From: UBA1546 sp049302185
GTDB taxonomy: Bacteria > Nitrospirota > Thermodesulfovibrionia > Thermodesulfovibrionales > UBA1546
Assembly: GCA_049302185.1 (NCBI GenBank)
Contig: JBAQLV010000032.1
Coordinates: 8,245-72,244 of the forward strand
DNA: 64,000 bases
Direction: 5' to 3'
This document shows, one piece after another, positions 57,575 to 64,000 of this stretch. The position numbers and the translations under genes were made by a program. The notes beneath the pieces were generated by a model. It saw nothing but the letters and a program-made list of their open reading frames with translations, was not told where the DNA came from and searched no databases. The stretch's first letter is position 1, and the number at the start of each line of letters is the position of its first letter.

Positions 57575-59362
57575 TCACTTCAGCTTCAACACCGCCAGAA
57601 AAGCCTCCTGCGGAAGTTCTATCCTTCCAATCTGCTTCATCCTTTTCTTTCCCTCTTTCTGCTTCTCAAGGAGTTTTCTCTTGCGGGTGATATCACCGCC
57701 GTAGCACTTTGCAAGAACATCTTTCCTCAGCGCCCTTACGCTCTCACGCGCTATAATCTTGCTTCCTATTGCTGCCTGTATCACAACCTCATACATCTGC
57801 CTCGGGATAATCCCCCTCAGCTTTTCACTCAGCTCTCTGCCTTTGTAATATGACTTTTCCTCATGCACTATCAGGGAGAGGGCGTCAATAATCTCACCGT
57901 TAATGAGGATGTTAAGCTTAACAAGGTCTGATTCCCTGAAGCCGAGGAATTCATAGTCCATTGATGCATAGCCTTTTGAAATTGATTTTAACCTGTCGTA
58001 AAAATCCCATAAAATCTCATTCAGAGGCAGTTCATACTCAACCTTAATCTTGTCTTTCCCTATAAATGTGAAATTCTTCTGTGTCCCCCTTTTTTCCTGA
58101 CAAAGGTCAAAAATAGGGCCTATGTAATCCTTCGGCACGAATATGGTCACAAGAACAAAAGGCTCCTCTACCATCTCGTACTTGTCAGGCAGCAGGGATG
58201 GGTTTTCAATATGAATGACCTCTCCGTCGGTCTTTGTCACCTTGTAAACAACTGTCGGAGCTGTGCTTAAGAGTGAAAGGTCAAACTCACGCTCAAGCCT
58301 TTCTTTTATTATTTCCATGTGAAGAAGTCCAAGGAAACCGCACCTGAACCCGAACCCGAGCGCAAGCGAAGTCTCAGGCTCGTAATTGAAGGATGAATCA
58401 TTTAATCTCAGTTTATTTAGCGCATCCCTCAGGCTGTCGTATTCATGCGGTATTGTCGGATAAAGCCCGCAGAAGACCATTGGCTTTATATCCTTGTATC
58501 CGGGGCACGGCTCCTGTGCCGGAGTATCCGCATCGGTTATCGTGTCTCCAATATTTGTATCTGTTACGTTTTTTATCCCTGCAATTATATAGCCGACCTC
58601 GCCTGAGGAAAGTTCTTCTGAGGGCTGCATCTTGGGCGTGAAAATCCCCACCTGTGCCACCTCAAATTCATTCCCTGTTGCCATCATCTTTATTTTTTTG
58701 CCTGCCCTCACCGTCCCGTCAAATACCCTCACAAGCACGATTACTCCCTGATAATTATCAAACCATGAGTCAAATATTAATGCCTTGAGCGGATTATCAT
58801 CATCGCCTTTGGGCGGCGGAATTTTCTTCACTATCGCTTCAAGAATCTCTTTTGTGCCTATGCCTTCCTTCGCGCTTGCAAGTATTGCCTCGGAACAGTC
58901 AAGCCCGATTGCATCTTCTATCTGCTCCTTTGTTTTTTCAGGCTCTGCCGCTGGCAGGTCTATTTTATTTATGACCGGAATCATCTCAAGATCATGTTCC
59001 ACTGCAAGATATGCGTTGGCAAGGGTCTGCGCCTCAACTCCCTGAGATGCGTCAACAACAAGAAGCGCGCCCTCGCACGAGGCAAGGCTTCTTGACACCT
59101 CGTATGAAAAATCAACATGCCCCGGTGTGTCTATGAGATTGAGAATGTATTCCTTTCCGTCATCAGCCTTATACAAAAGCCTCACTGAATGCGCCTTAAT
59201 TGTAATGCCCCTTTCTCTCTCAAGATCCATTGAATCAAGAACCTGCTCTGTCATTTCCCTTGCGCTGAGCGCACCTGTATATTCAAGAAGTCTGTCAGCA
59301 AGAGTCGACTTCCCGTGGTCTATATGAGCTATGATGGAAAAATTACGTATATCCTTTGGCAT
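57575..59362 (-). CDS. lepA: Elongation factor 4 (LepA)
   Basis: 595-residue translational GTPase acting on stalled or post-translocation ribosomes. G1 A-H-I-D-H-G-K-S-T, G2 R-G-I-T-I-K-A, G3 D-T-P-G-H-V-D, G4 N-K-I-D and the LepA-specific C-terminal domain (Y-G-G-D-I-T-R-K-R-K-L-L-E-K-Q-K-E-G-K-K-R-M) are complete. Length is normal. Confidence 0.97.
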   Translation of the reverse strand: MPKDIRNFSIIAHIDHGKSTLADRLLEYTGALSAREMTEQVLDSMDLERERGITIKAHSVRLLYKADDGKEYILNLIDTPGHVDFSYEVSRSLASCEGALLVVDASQGVEAQTLANAYLAVEHDLEMIPVINKIDLPAAEPEKTKEQIEDAIGLDCSEAILASAKEGIGTKEILEAIVKKIPPPKGDDDNPLKALIFDSWFDNYQGVIVLVRVFDGTVRAGKKIKMMATGNEFEVAQVGIFTPKMQPSEELSSGEVGYIIAGIKNVTDTNIGDTITDADTPAQEPCPGYKDIKPMVFCGLYPTIPHEYDSLRDALNKLRLNDSSFNYEPETSLALGFGFRCGFLGLLHMEIIKERLEREFDLSLLSTAPTVVYKVTKTDGEVIHIENPSLLPDKYEMVEEPFVLVTIFVPKDYIGPIFDLCQEKRGTQKNFTFIGKDKIKVEYELPLNEILWDFYDRLKSISKGYASMDYEFLGFRESDLVKLNILINGEIIDALSLIVHEEKSYYKGRELSEKLRGIIPRQMYEVVIQAAIGSKIIARESVRALRKDVLAKCYGGDITRKRKLLEKQKEGKKRMKQIGRIELPQEAFLAVLKLK

Positions 59363-59487
59363 AGTCCATCAGGGGATTAATCTGGAATCGTTTATTTTAT
59401 CACAAAATGCGCACAAAGGAATGCGGCTGGAAGCTTTTACTATAAAAGAGCAAACCGCCTTGACAAACAGATTAGGGATAATTTATA

Positions 59488-59514
59488 GTAGCACAATTAA
59501 TAAAAAGGTAACAC
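59488..59514 (+). promoter_or_regulatory. Putative NikR operator 1, GTAGCAC-N13-GTAACAC
   Basis: The two 7-base half sites lie in direct orientation 20 bases apart, ending one base before the nikR ATG. The same architecture occurs before the next gene (59949-59975). NikR is a dimer-of-dimers ribbon-helix-helix repressor and usually binds a palindrome, so the orientation is unusual. A site so close to the start codon would allow autoregulation. Confidence 0.55.
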
Positions 59515-59515
59515 T

Positions 59516-59932
59516 ATGGCGATTGTTAGATTTGGCATATCGATTGAAAATCCGCTGCTTGAAAGATTCGACAGCCTTATCAAAAAGAAAGGCTATGCGA
59601 GCCGAAGCGAAGCGGTCAGAGACCTTATCAGGGACAGCCTTGTCATGGAGGAATGGGAGTCGGCTACTGCAGAGACTGTCGGAACAATAACCATCGTCTA
59701 TTCTCATGACACAAGGGAGCTTACAGACACTCTTACAGATCTTCAACACCTGTATTTTAATTCCATCGTCTCCTCCATGCACATACATCTGGACGCACAC
59801 AACTGTCTTGAGGTCATCGTGGTTAAAGGCAAGGCGAAGGATATCAAGGCTATTGCCGACAGATTGATAGGCATTAAAGGCGTGAAACACGGTAAGCTCT
59901 CTCTTACTACGACAGGGAAGCATCTGAAATAA
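59516..59932 (+). CDS. nikR: Nickel-responsive regulator NikR
   Basis: 138 residues. An N-terminal ribbon-helix-helix (V-R-F-G-I-S-I-E-N-P-L-L-E-R-F-D, S-R-S-E-A-V-R-D-L-I-R) joins a C-terminal ACT-like nickel domain with M-H-I-H-L-D-A-H-N-C-L-E-V, carrying the His and Cys nickel ligands. With Ni(II) it represses nickel uptake genes. It is followed by a nickel import operon with a matching upstream motif, which explains its location. Confidence 0.96.
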   Translation: MAIVRFGISIENPLLERFDSLIKKKGYASRSEAVRDLIRDSLVMEEWESATAETVGTITIVYSHDTRELTDTLTDLQHLYFNSIVSSMHIHLDAHNCLEVIVVKGKAKDIKAIADRLIGIKGVKHGKLSLTTTGKHLK

Positions 59933-59948
59933 TTTTTTTGTCATTATG

Positions 59949-59975
59949 GTAGCACGATATTTATTAACGTAGCAC
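59949..59975 (+). promoter_or_regulatory. Putative NikR operator 2, GTAGCAC-N13-GTAGCAC
   Basis: A perfect 7-base direct repeat with the same 13-base spacing as operator 1, ending immediately before the AGGAGG of the next gene. It would place the outer-membrane protein gene and the cbiMNQO-like genes under nickel control. Confidence 0.6.
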
Positions 59976-59985
59976 AGGAGGATAG

Positions 59986-60843
59986 ATGAATTTAAATGAA
60001 AGCTTTAAGGTTTTGAGCATTCAAGGGTTGATTTTATTTTTGATGTGCGTATTAGGCGCAGTATCTCTTTCGACTGAGGCTTTCGCTGCCCATCCTTTGA
60101 TTACTGACGACACAGGCACGCAGGGCAAGGGGAAATTTCAGTTAGAAGTTAATAGCGAATTCAGCTATGAAAAAGAGCAGCAGTATAACGCGGACGAGGA
60201 CAAATGGGAAACAAAAAAAGAGACAGGCGGCGAGTTTGCAACCATTCTGTCCTACGGGATTATAGACAATTTGGATGTAGTCCTTGGGTTTCCTTACCAA
60301 TGGAAAAAGACAAAGACAGATGAGGTTGTCACCGCCGACTCAACCGAACAAGGGGATGGCATATCTGATCTCTCGCTGGAACTTAAGTGGAGATTTTTTG
60401 AAAAGGAAGGTTTGAGTTTTGCCCTGAAACCGGGGATTACATTGCCGACAGGGGATGAAAACAAAGGACTCGGCAATGGAAGGGTTTCGTACGGCCTTAT
60501 GTTTATAACAACAAAGGAGATGAAGCCCTTGGCGTTCCATCTGAATTTAGGTTACACACGCAATGAGTATAAACTTCAGAAGGACAAGGATGAAAAGAGA
60601 GGGGGAATATGGCATGTTTCTATAGCATCAGAGTATGAAGTTGTTAAAGACCTGAAAATAGTAGCGAATATCGGCATAGAAAGGAATGAAGATAAAGGCA
60701 AAGGCACACACCCTGCCTTTATCTTAGGCGGTTTGATATACTCTATCTCGGAGAATTTCGATATTGATTTCGGCATCAAGGGCGGACTAAACAAGCCCGA
60801 GACTGACTACTCAGTTCTCGCAGGCATTACATGGAGGTTTTAA
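59986..60843 (+). CDS. Outer-membrane beta-barrel, probable nickel uptake channel
   Basis: 285 residues. A signal peptide (hydrophobic to about residue 34, then A-F-A-A-H-P-L-I-T-D-D-T-G-T) precedes a series of amphipathic strands and ends in I-T-W-R-F, the C-terminal aromatic of outer-membrane proteins. The N-terminal motif A-H-P-L-I-T-D-D-T-G-T-Q-G and the barrel resemble the MetA/phenol-degradation transporter family. Context (NikR site upstream, importer genes downstream) suggests passage of nickel; this is inferred. Confidence 0.75.
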   Translation: MNLNESFKVLSIQGLILFLMCVLGAVSLSTEAFAAHPLITDDTGTQGKGKFQLEVNSEFSYEKEQQYNADEDKWETKKETGGEFATILSYGIIDNLDVVLGFPYQWKKTKTDEVVTADSTEQGDGISDLSLELKWRFFEKEGLSFALKPGITLPTGDENKGLGNGRVSYGLMFITTKEMKPLAFHLNLGYTRNEYKLQKDKDEKRGGIWHVSIASEYEVVKDLKIVANIGIERNEDKGKGTHPAFILGGLIYSISENFDIDFGIKGGLNKPETDYSVLAGITWRF

Positions 60844-61545
60844 ATGCATATACCTGATGGATATTTAGGACCGATAACATACGGAAGCCTCTGGGCAGCC
60901 GTTATTCCAATCTGGATTTACGCCTCAAAAAAGATTAAGGAGATATTGAAGGCATCTCAGGTTCCTCTGCTTGCACTAAGCGCCGCATTCAGTTTTGTTA
61001 TAATGATGTTTAATGTGCCGCTGCCGGGCGGGACAACAGGCCATGCAACAGGCGCAACACTGATTGCAATCTTAATCGGGCCGTGGCCCGCAGTGATTGC
61101 TTTATCTATTGCGCTTATTGTTCAGGCTCTTATCTTCGGAGACGGAGGGATTACAGCCATAGGAGCGAACTGTTTTAATATGGGTTTTGCAGGTGTGCTT
61201 GTGGGATATGGGATATATAAATTAATTTCAGGTTTAAAGTTCAAAAATTCAAATGCAGAAACTCGTCGCTCGCCGCTCTCCACCCGCCACTTAATAGGAG
61301 CCGGAATAGGTGCATACGCAGGGATAAACCTTGCGGCATTTCTCACAGCCGTAGAACTCGGAATTCAACCGCTTCTCCATTCAGGCACAGACGGAAGGCC
61401 GCTATACAGCCCGTTCCCTCTGAGCATAACCATTCCTGCAATAATGTTAGAGCATATATTTCTTTTTGGAATTGTTGAGGCAGTGGTTACTGTGCTTGTG
61501 CTTCTTTACATCAAAAAATCACATCCTGAGTTGATAAGGGGATAG
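60844..61545 (+). CDS. cbiM: CbiM/NikM, substrate-binding membrane component of the Ni/Co ECF transporter
   Basis: 233 residues, with the start immediately after the barrel stop. M-H-I-P-D-G-Y-L at the N-terminus provides the His2-containing metal site of CbiM/NikM. About seven membrane helices follow, with P-L-P-G-G-T-T-G-H-A-T-G-A and F-G-D-G-G-I-T-A-I-G-A-N. A loop near residues 135-150 is encoded by degenerate repeat DNA (T-R-R-S-P-L-S-T-R-H). Nickel is favoured over cobalt because of NikR. Confidence 0.93.
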   Translation: MHIPDGYLGPITYGSLWAAVIPIWIYASKKIKEILKASQVPLLALSAAFSFVIMMFNVPLPGGTTGHATGATLIAILIGPWPAVIALSIALIVQALIFGDGGITAIGANCFNMGFAGVLVGYGIYKLISGLKFKNSNAETRRSPLSTRHLIGAGIGAYAGINLAAFLTAVELGIQPLLHSGTDGRPLYSPFPLSITIPAIMLEHIFLFGIVEAVVTVLVLLYIKKSHPELIRG

Positions 61546-61547
61546 AC

Positions 61548-61910
61548 ATGAAAATTTCAAATTTCAAATTTCAAATTTCAAATCATAAAAAACTCTGGAT
61601 AGGAATCGCTATATTGATAATACTGTCACCTGTAGGATTGATACTCCCGGAACTTTTAAAGGCAGGCGGCGCATGGGGTGAGTGGGGCGCAGATGAAATT
61701 GAAAAGATTGCAGGGTATGTTCCTCATGGATTAAAAAAGCTCTCGGAACTCTGGAAAGCTCCGATCCCTGATTATGCATTTTCAGGCTGGGACAAAGGGT
61801 TTAAGTCATACGCAGGCTATATATTTTCAGGAATAATAGGCGCTGCTCTGGTTATTGGAGTATCAATACTCATAGGAAAAATTTTTGCGAGGAAAAATGG
61901 GAATTCCTGA
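61548..61910 (+). CDS. CbiN/NikN-like PDGLE-domain membrane protein
   Basis: 120 residues with two membrane helices (about 16-33 and 94-113) separated by a periplasmic loop, in the position and with the topology of CbiN/NikN small subunits. The N-terminal M-K-I-S-N-F-K-F-Q-I-S-N-H is encoded by a heptamer tract. It probably assists metal loading of CbiM. Confidence 0.8.
   Translation: MKISNFKFQISNHKKLWIGIAILIILSPVGLILPELLKAGGAWGEWGADEIEKIAGYVPHGLKKLSELWKAPIPDYAFSGWDKGFKSYAGYIFSGIIGAALVIGVSILIGKIFARKNGNS
61554..61581. repeat. Heptamer tandem repeat (ATTTCAA)4 at the start of the cbiN-like gene
   Basis: Four perfect units, read as I-S-N-F-K-F-Q-I-S-N. It begins two codons after the ATG, so the N-terminus of the protein is repeat-derived. 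Confidence 0.95.
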
Positions 61911-62841
61911 CTGGCTGAAAACAGTAACGAGAGGAGAGTTACAAGTTACGAGCATAAAAAGACCAAGAGAGAGGTTTCTTGATAAGACTCTGCGGCATGT
62001 TGTCTCTTTTGTTGAAGATACAATGTTTAATGAAAGAACCTCTTCAATAAAGGGGCTTCTACAGGGGATTGAACCGAGGATAAAGATTGTCAGCATCTTC
62101 CTGTTCATTGTCCTTTTGAGTTTCCAGAAAACTGTTTCAGGCATTATTGTCTTTCTGTCCTTTGCTCTGCTGCTGGCGCTTCTGTCGGGTGTGCTGGTTA
62201 TTCTTCTGAAGAGACTGATGCCAGCAATGGTTTTTACATTATTGATTGCCTTGCCTGCTGTGCTGAATCTTATAGTTGACGGAGAACCGCTGCTGATGCT
62301 TTATGAATTTGAAAAACCGCACACATTTTATCAGATAACAATCCCCGCTCACATCTCTATCACAAAGCAGGGGGCTTTAAGCGCTCTGACTCTTTTTCTA
62401 AGGGTGATGGCGTCTGTTTCACTGGTTTTTCTGCTTACGTTCACTACATCACCGAATAAATTTATCAAGGCTGTCTCATCCTTTATACCCGGCGCATTCA
62501 AATCAATCATCTCAATAAGCTACAGATATATATTCTTCCTGACAAGGAAAGTTGAAGAGTTCATTATGGGTTTTAGATCAAGGAATATCTCGTCACTCGT
62601 CACTCGTCACTCGTCACTGATTGGACAGAGGTGGACTGCATCAAGAATAGGACTTTTGTTTTCAATGAGCATAAGGTTGAGCGCTGAACTTGAACGGGCA
62701 ATGGAGGCGAGAGGATATGATTATAATTTTGAAGTTCAAAGTGAAAGGTTAAAAGTTTCAGATATTTCGAGAACTGATGTTTTATGGATTATCTTTTCAA
62801 TAACAATCATAGGGGTGATGTTTTGGAAGTCTTTAATGTAA
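61897..62841 (+). CDS. cbiQ: CbiQ/NikQ, ECF transporter transmembrane (T) component
   Basis: 314 residues. Five or six membrane helices with the ECF-T signature A-M-E-A-R-G-Y near the end (about 260-267) and S-Y-R-Y-I-F in the coupling region. The ATG at 61897 follows GCGAGGAAAA and overlaps the cbiN-like gene by 14 bases; a TTG at 61885 is less likely. The loop at about residues 232-242 (S-S-L-V-T-R-H-S-S-L) is a heptamer insertion. Confidence 0.93.
   Translation: MGIPDWLKTVTRGELQVTSIKRPRERFLDKTLRHVVSFVEDTMFNERTSSIKGLLQGIEPRIKIVSIFLFIVLLSFQKTVSGIIVFLSFALLLALLSGVLVILLKRLMPAMVFTLLIALPAVLNLIVDGEPLLMLYEFEKPHTFYQITIPAHISITKQGALSALTLFLRVMASVSLVFLLTFTTSPNKFIKAVSSFIPGAFKSIISISYRYIFFLTRKVEEFIMGFRSRNISSLVTRHSSLIGQRWTASRIGLLFSMSIRLSAELERAMEARGYDYNFEVQSERLKVSDISRTDVLWIIFSITIIGVMFWKSLM
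62591..62618. repeat. Heptamer tandem repeat (CGTCACT)4 inside cbiQ
   Basis: Four perfect units in frame, giving the same S-L-V-T-R-H-S-S-L peptide as in ispE. The insertion lies in a cytoplasmic loop between the coupling helices. Confidence 0.95.
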
Positions 62842-63878
62842 AAAAAATATCATACGCTTACAGAAACGGCAAAAAGGCTATTGACAATGTTTCATTCAGT
62901 GTTAAAAAAGGCGAGAGCCTGACAATAATAGGCGCTAACGGCTCCGGCAAGTCAACACTGCTTTATCTCCTCAACGGCCTTTTGACGCCTGAGTCAGGTG
63001 ATATTGAAATATTCGGCAGAAATATAAATAGCAATTTTCCTCCTGAACTCAGACAGCGGGTATCTCTTCTGTTTCAAAACTCGCATGCCCAGCTTTTTCT
63101 GCTGAGTGTATGGGATGAACTCTGCTTTGGCCCTCTGCAGCTCGGGCTTGAAAAAAATGAGATACAAAAACGGACAGAGGAGCTGCTTGAACTGCTCAAT
63201 ATCAAACACCTAAGAGACAGGGGGCCGTGGGATTTGAGCGGAGGAGAGATGAGGAAGGTAGCATTCGGCACGTGTCTCAGCGTTAATCCTGATGTTCTTC
63301 TTCTTGATGAGCCCACAACAGGGCTTGACCCAAGAAGTCAGGTTGAGTTTGTGGACTTGATAAATGAATTGCGGCACGCAGGGAAAACAATAGTTACGGC
63401 AACGCATGACCTTGGTATAATTGAAGACATATCTGACAGGACAGTGGTCATCGGAGAAGACCACAGGCTGCTGACGGAGGGGAACCCATGGGATGTTATG
63501 GAGGATACGGATATGCTTCTCAGGGCAAACCTTATTCACAGGCATGTCCACAGGCACTGCTGGTATGCCCATGAGCACAGCCATTTCGGGACGCATGATC
63601 ACGAGCACGTAAAAGTGGAAAATAAACAGCCGCAAGTTGAAAGTCAGGTTATTAAGGAGGTAACCCGCAAGATGACAGAACTGGATAAATTGAAAAAACT
63701 TCTTGAACACTGGGCAGAGCACAATGAAGAACATGCAAAGACATATCTTGAGTGGGCGGAGAAGGCATCAGCCTCAGGGGATAACGAATTATCCTCTATA
63801 CTTAAAGAGATTGCTGAAAATACAAAGAGGATGGATGGGTTGTTTGAAAAGGCAAAGAAGGCTGTCAGAAAAGATTGA
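62823..63878 (+). CDS. cbiO: CbiO/NikO ATPase with a His-rich linker and C-terminal helical domain
   Basis: 351 residues. Walker A G-A-N-G-S-G-K-S-T, signature D-L-S-G-G-E-M-R-K-V-A-F-G, Walker B L-L-L-D-E-P-T-T-G-L-D and the switch T-A-T-H-D are complete (about 1-235). Then come H-R-H-V-H-R-H-C-W-Y-A-H-E-H-S-H and H-D-H-E-H, a metal-binding stretch (about 233-255), and a helical C-terminal domain (L-L-E-H-W-A-E-H-N-E-E-H-A-K) not found in plain CbiO. The TTG at 62823 is chosen because AGGGGTGATG precedes it; an ATG at 62784 would overlap cbiQ by 58 bases. Confidence 0.93.
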   Translation: MEVFNVKKISYAYRNGKKAIDNVSFSVKKGESLTIIGANGSGKSTLLYLLNGLLTPESGDIEIFGRNINSNFPPELRQRVSLLFQNSHAQLFLLSVWDELCFGPLQLGLEKNEIQKRTEELLELLNIKHLRDRGPWDLSGGEMRKVAFGTCLSVNPDVLLLDEPTTGLDPRSQVEFVDLINELRHAGKTIVTATHDLGIIEDISDRTVVIGEDHRLLTEGNPWDVMEDTDMLLRANLIHRHVHRHCWYAHEHSHFGTHDHEHVKVENKQPQVESQVIKEVTRKMTELDKLKKLLEHWAEHNEEHAKTYLEWAEKASASGDNELSSILKEIAENTKRMDGLFEKAKKAVRKD

Positions 63879-63914
63879 AATGCAATTCAATCACTTTATG
63901 GCAGGCATGTGTAA

Positions 63915-63998
63915 GGAGGTTGTGTCTGGATTGAGGCAAGATTCACGGGTCGGTCAGAATAGGGGCTGAAGTCGCAACGAAGTGGAGCGGATAGCCCC
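63915..63998 (+). repeat. 84-bp dispersed repeat, copy B
   Basis: About 36 bases after cbiO. It is the reverse complement of 44447-44530 with four mismatches. It may extend beyond the window end. It is non-coding as far as visible; a chance ORF (63703-63969) runs into it. Confidence 0.9.
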
Positions 63999-64000
63999 GC

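Noticed and set aside
2873..62618. Heptamer tracts as CRISPR arrays or phase-variable contingency repeats
   Set aside because: There are no spacers and the unit is only 7 bases. Phase variation would shift frames, but the coding tracts are in frame and several are in essential genes such as smc and ispE. Variation in copy number would need data I do not have.
63703..63969. Open frame overlapping the end of cbiO and the 84-bp repeat
   Set aside because: It lies mostly in another frame of cbiO and ends in repeat DNA. There is no ribosome-binding site and no recognisable domain.

Overview
The window is ordinary Gram-negative chromosome carrying two accessory patches. LolC/LolD, a predicted outer-membrane barrel, the mreBCD-mrdA-rodA cluster, SelA (selenocysteine use), NikR with a nickel/cobalt ECF-type importer, HspR with DnaJ, and the order TPR lipoprotein-ispE-tRNA-Gln-prs-rplY-pth together suggest an anaerobic Nitrospirota (Thermodesulfovibrio-like) or deltaproteobacterial relative. 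This is inference from gene content and style, because no rRNA gene is present.

Layout: 1-3.2 kb, minus-strand heat-shock genes (start of a likely clpB, hspR, dnaJ) and a family-3 glycosidase. 3.2-4.8 kb, ftsY with an antisense relic of a class A penicillin-binding protein, and an RDD membrane protein. 4.8-10 kb, the rod-shape operon mreB-mreC-mreD-mrdA-rodA. 10.1 kb, tRNA-Met. 10.5-13.8 kb, a five-gene minus-strand operon (SLATT membrane protein, TGT-like, OGG-like, QueC-like, TIR-like). 14-19 kb, pth, rplY, prs, tRNA-Gln, ispE and a TPR lipoprotein. 19-23 kb, lolC, lolD, a SWIB protein and guaB. 23.3-31 kb, a mntA/hepT pair, ychF, ruvB, ruvA, smc and a small TPR protein. 31.2 kb, ilvA. 32.4-41.4 kb, an accessory graveyard with toxin-antitoxin genes and truncated relics around a three-gene cassette (PLD-type nuclease, ParB-HEPN, radical SAM). 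41.5-57 kb, housekeeping and signalling genes (rarA, HIT, aminotransferase, K+ channel, selA, rRNA uracil methyltransferase, response regulator and histidine kinase, glgA, galT, RNase Z-like, tRNA-Thr). 57.6-63.9 kb, lepA, nikR and a nickel uptake operon.

The most interesting locus is 10.49-13.78 kb. QueC-, TGT- and OGG-like genes form the accessory set known from type IV CBASS (Cap9/Cap10/Cap11), but no CD-NTase is present. The set is coupled instead to a SLATT/DUF4231 membrane protein and to a TIR-like protein whose N-terminus is almost all glycine. I propose a CD-NTase-independent defence system in which the deazaguanine enzymes modify the TIR protein (or a nucleic acid or metabolite) that controls the SLATT pore. 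The second candidate is the cassette at 36.2-39.6 kb.

A genome-wide peculiarity is the load of small repeats. Tandem heptamers of about four copies and short palindromes sit between genes and also in frame inside conserved genes (nagZ-like, ispE, smc, cbiN-like, cbiQ, ruvB, selA). There are also inverted-repeat (MITE-like) elements and an 84-bp dispersed repeat at 44.4 kb and at the window end.
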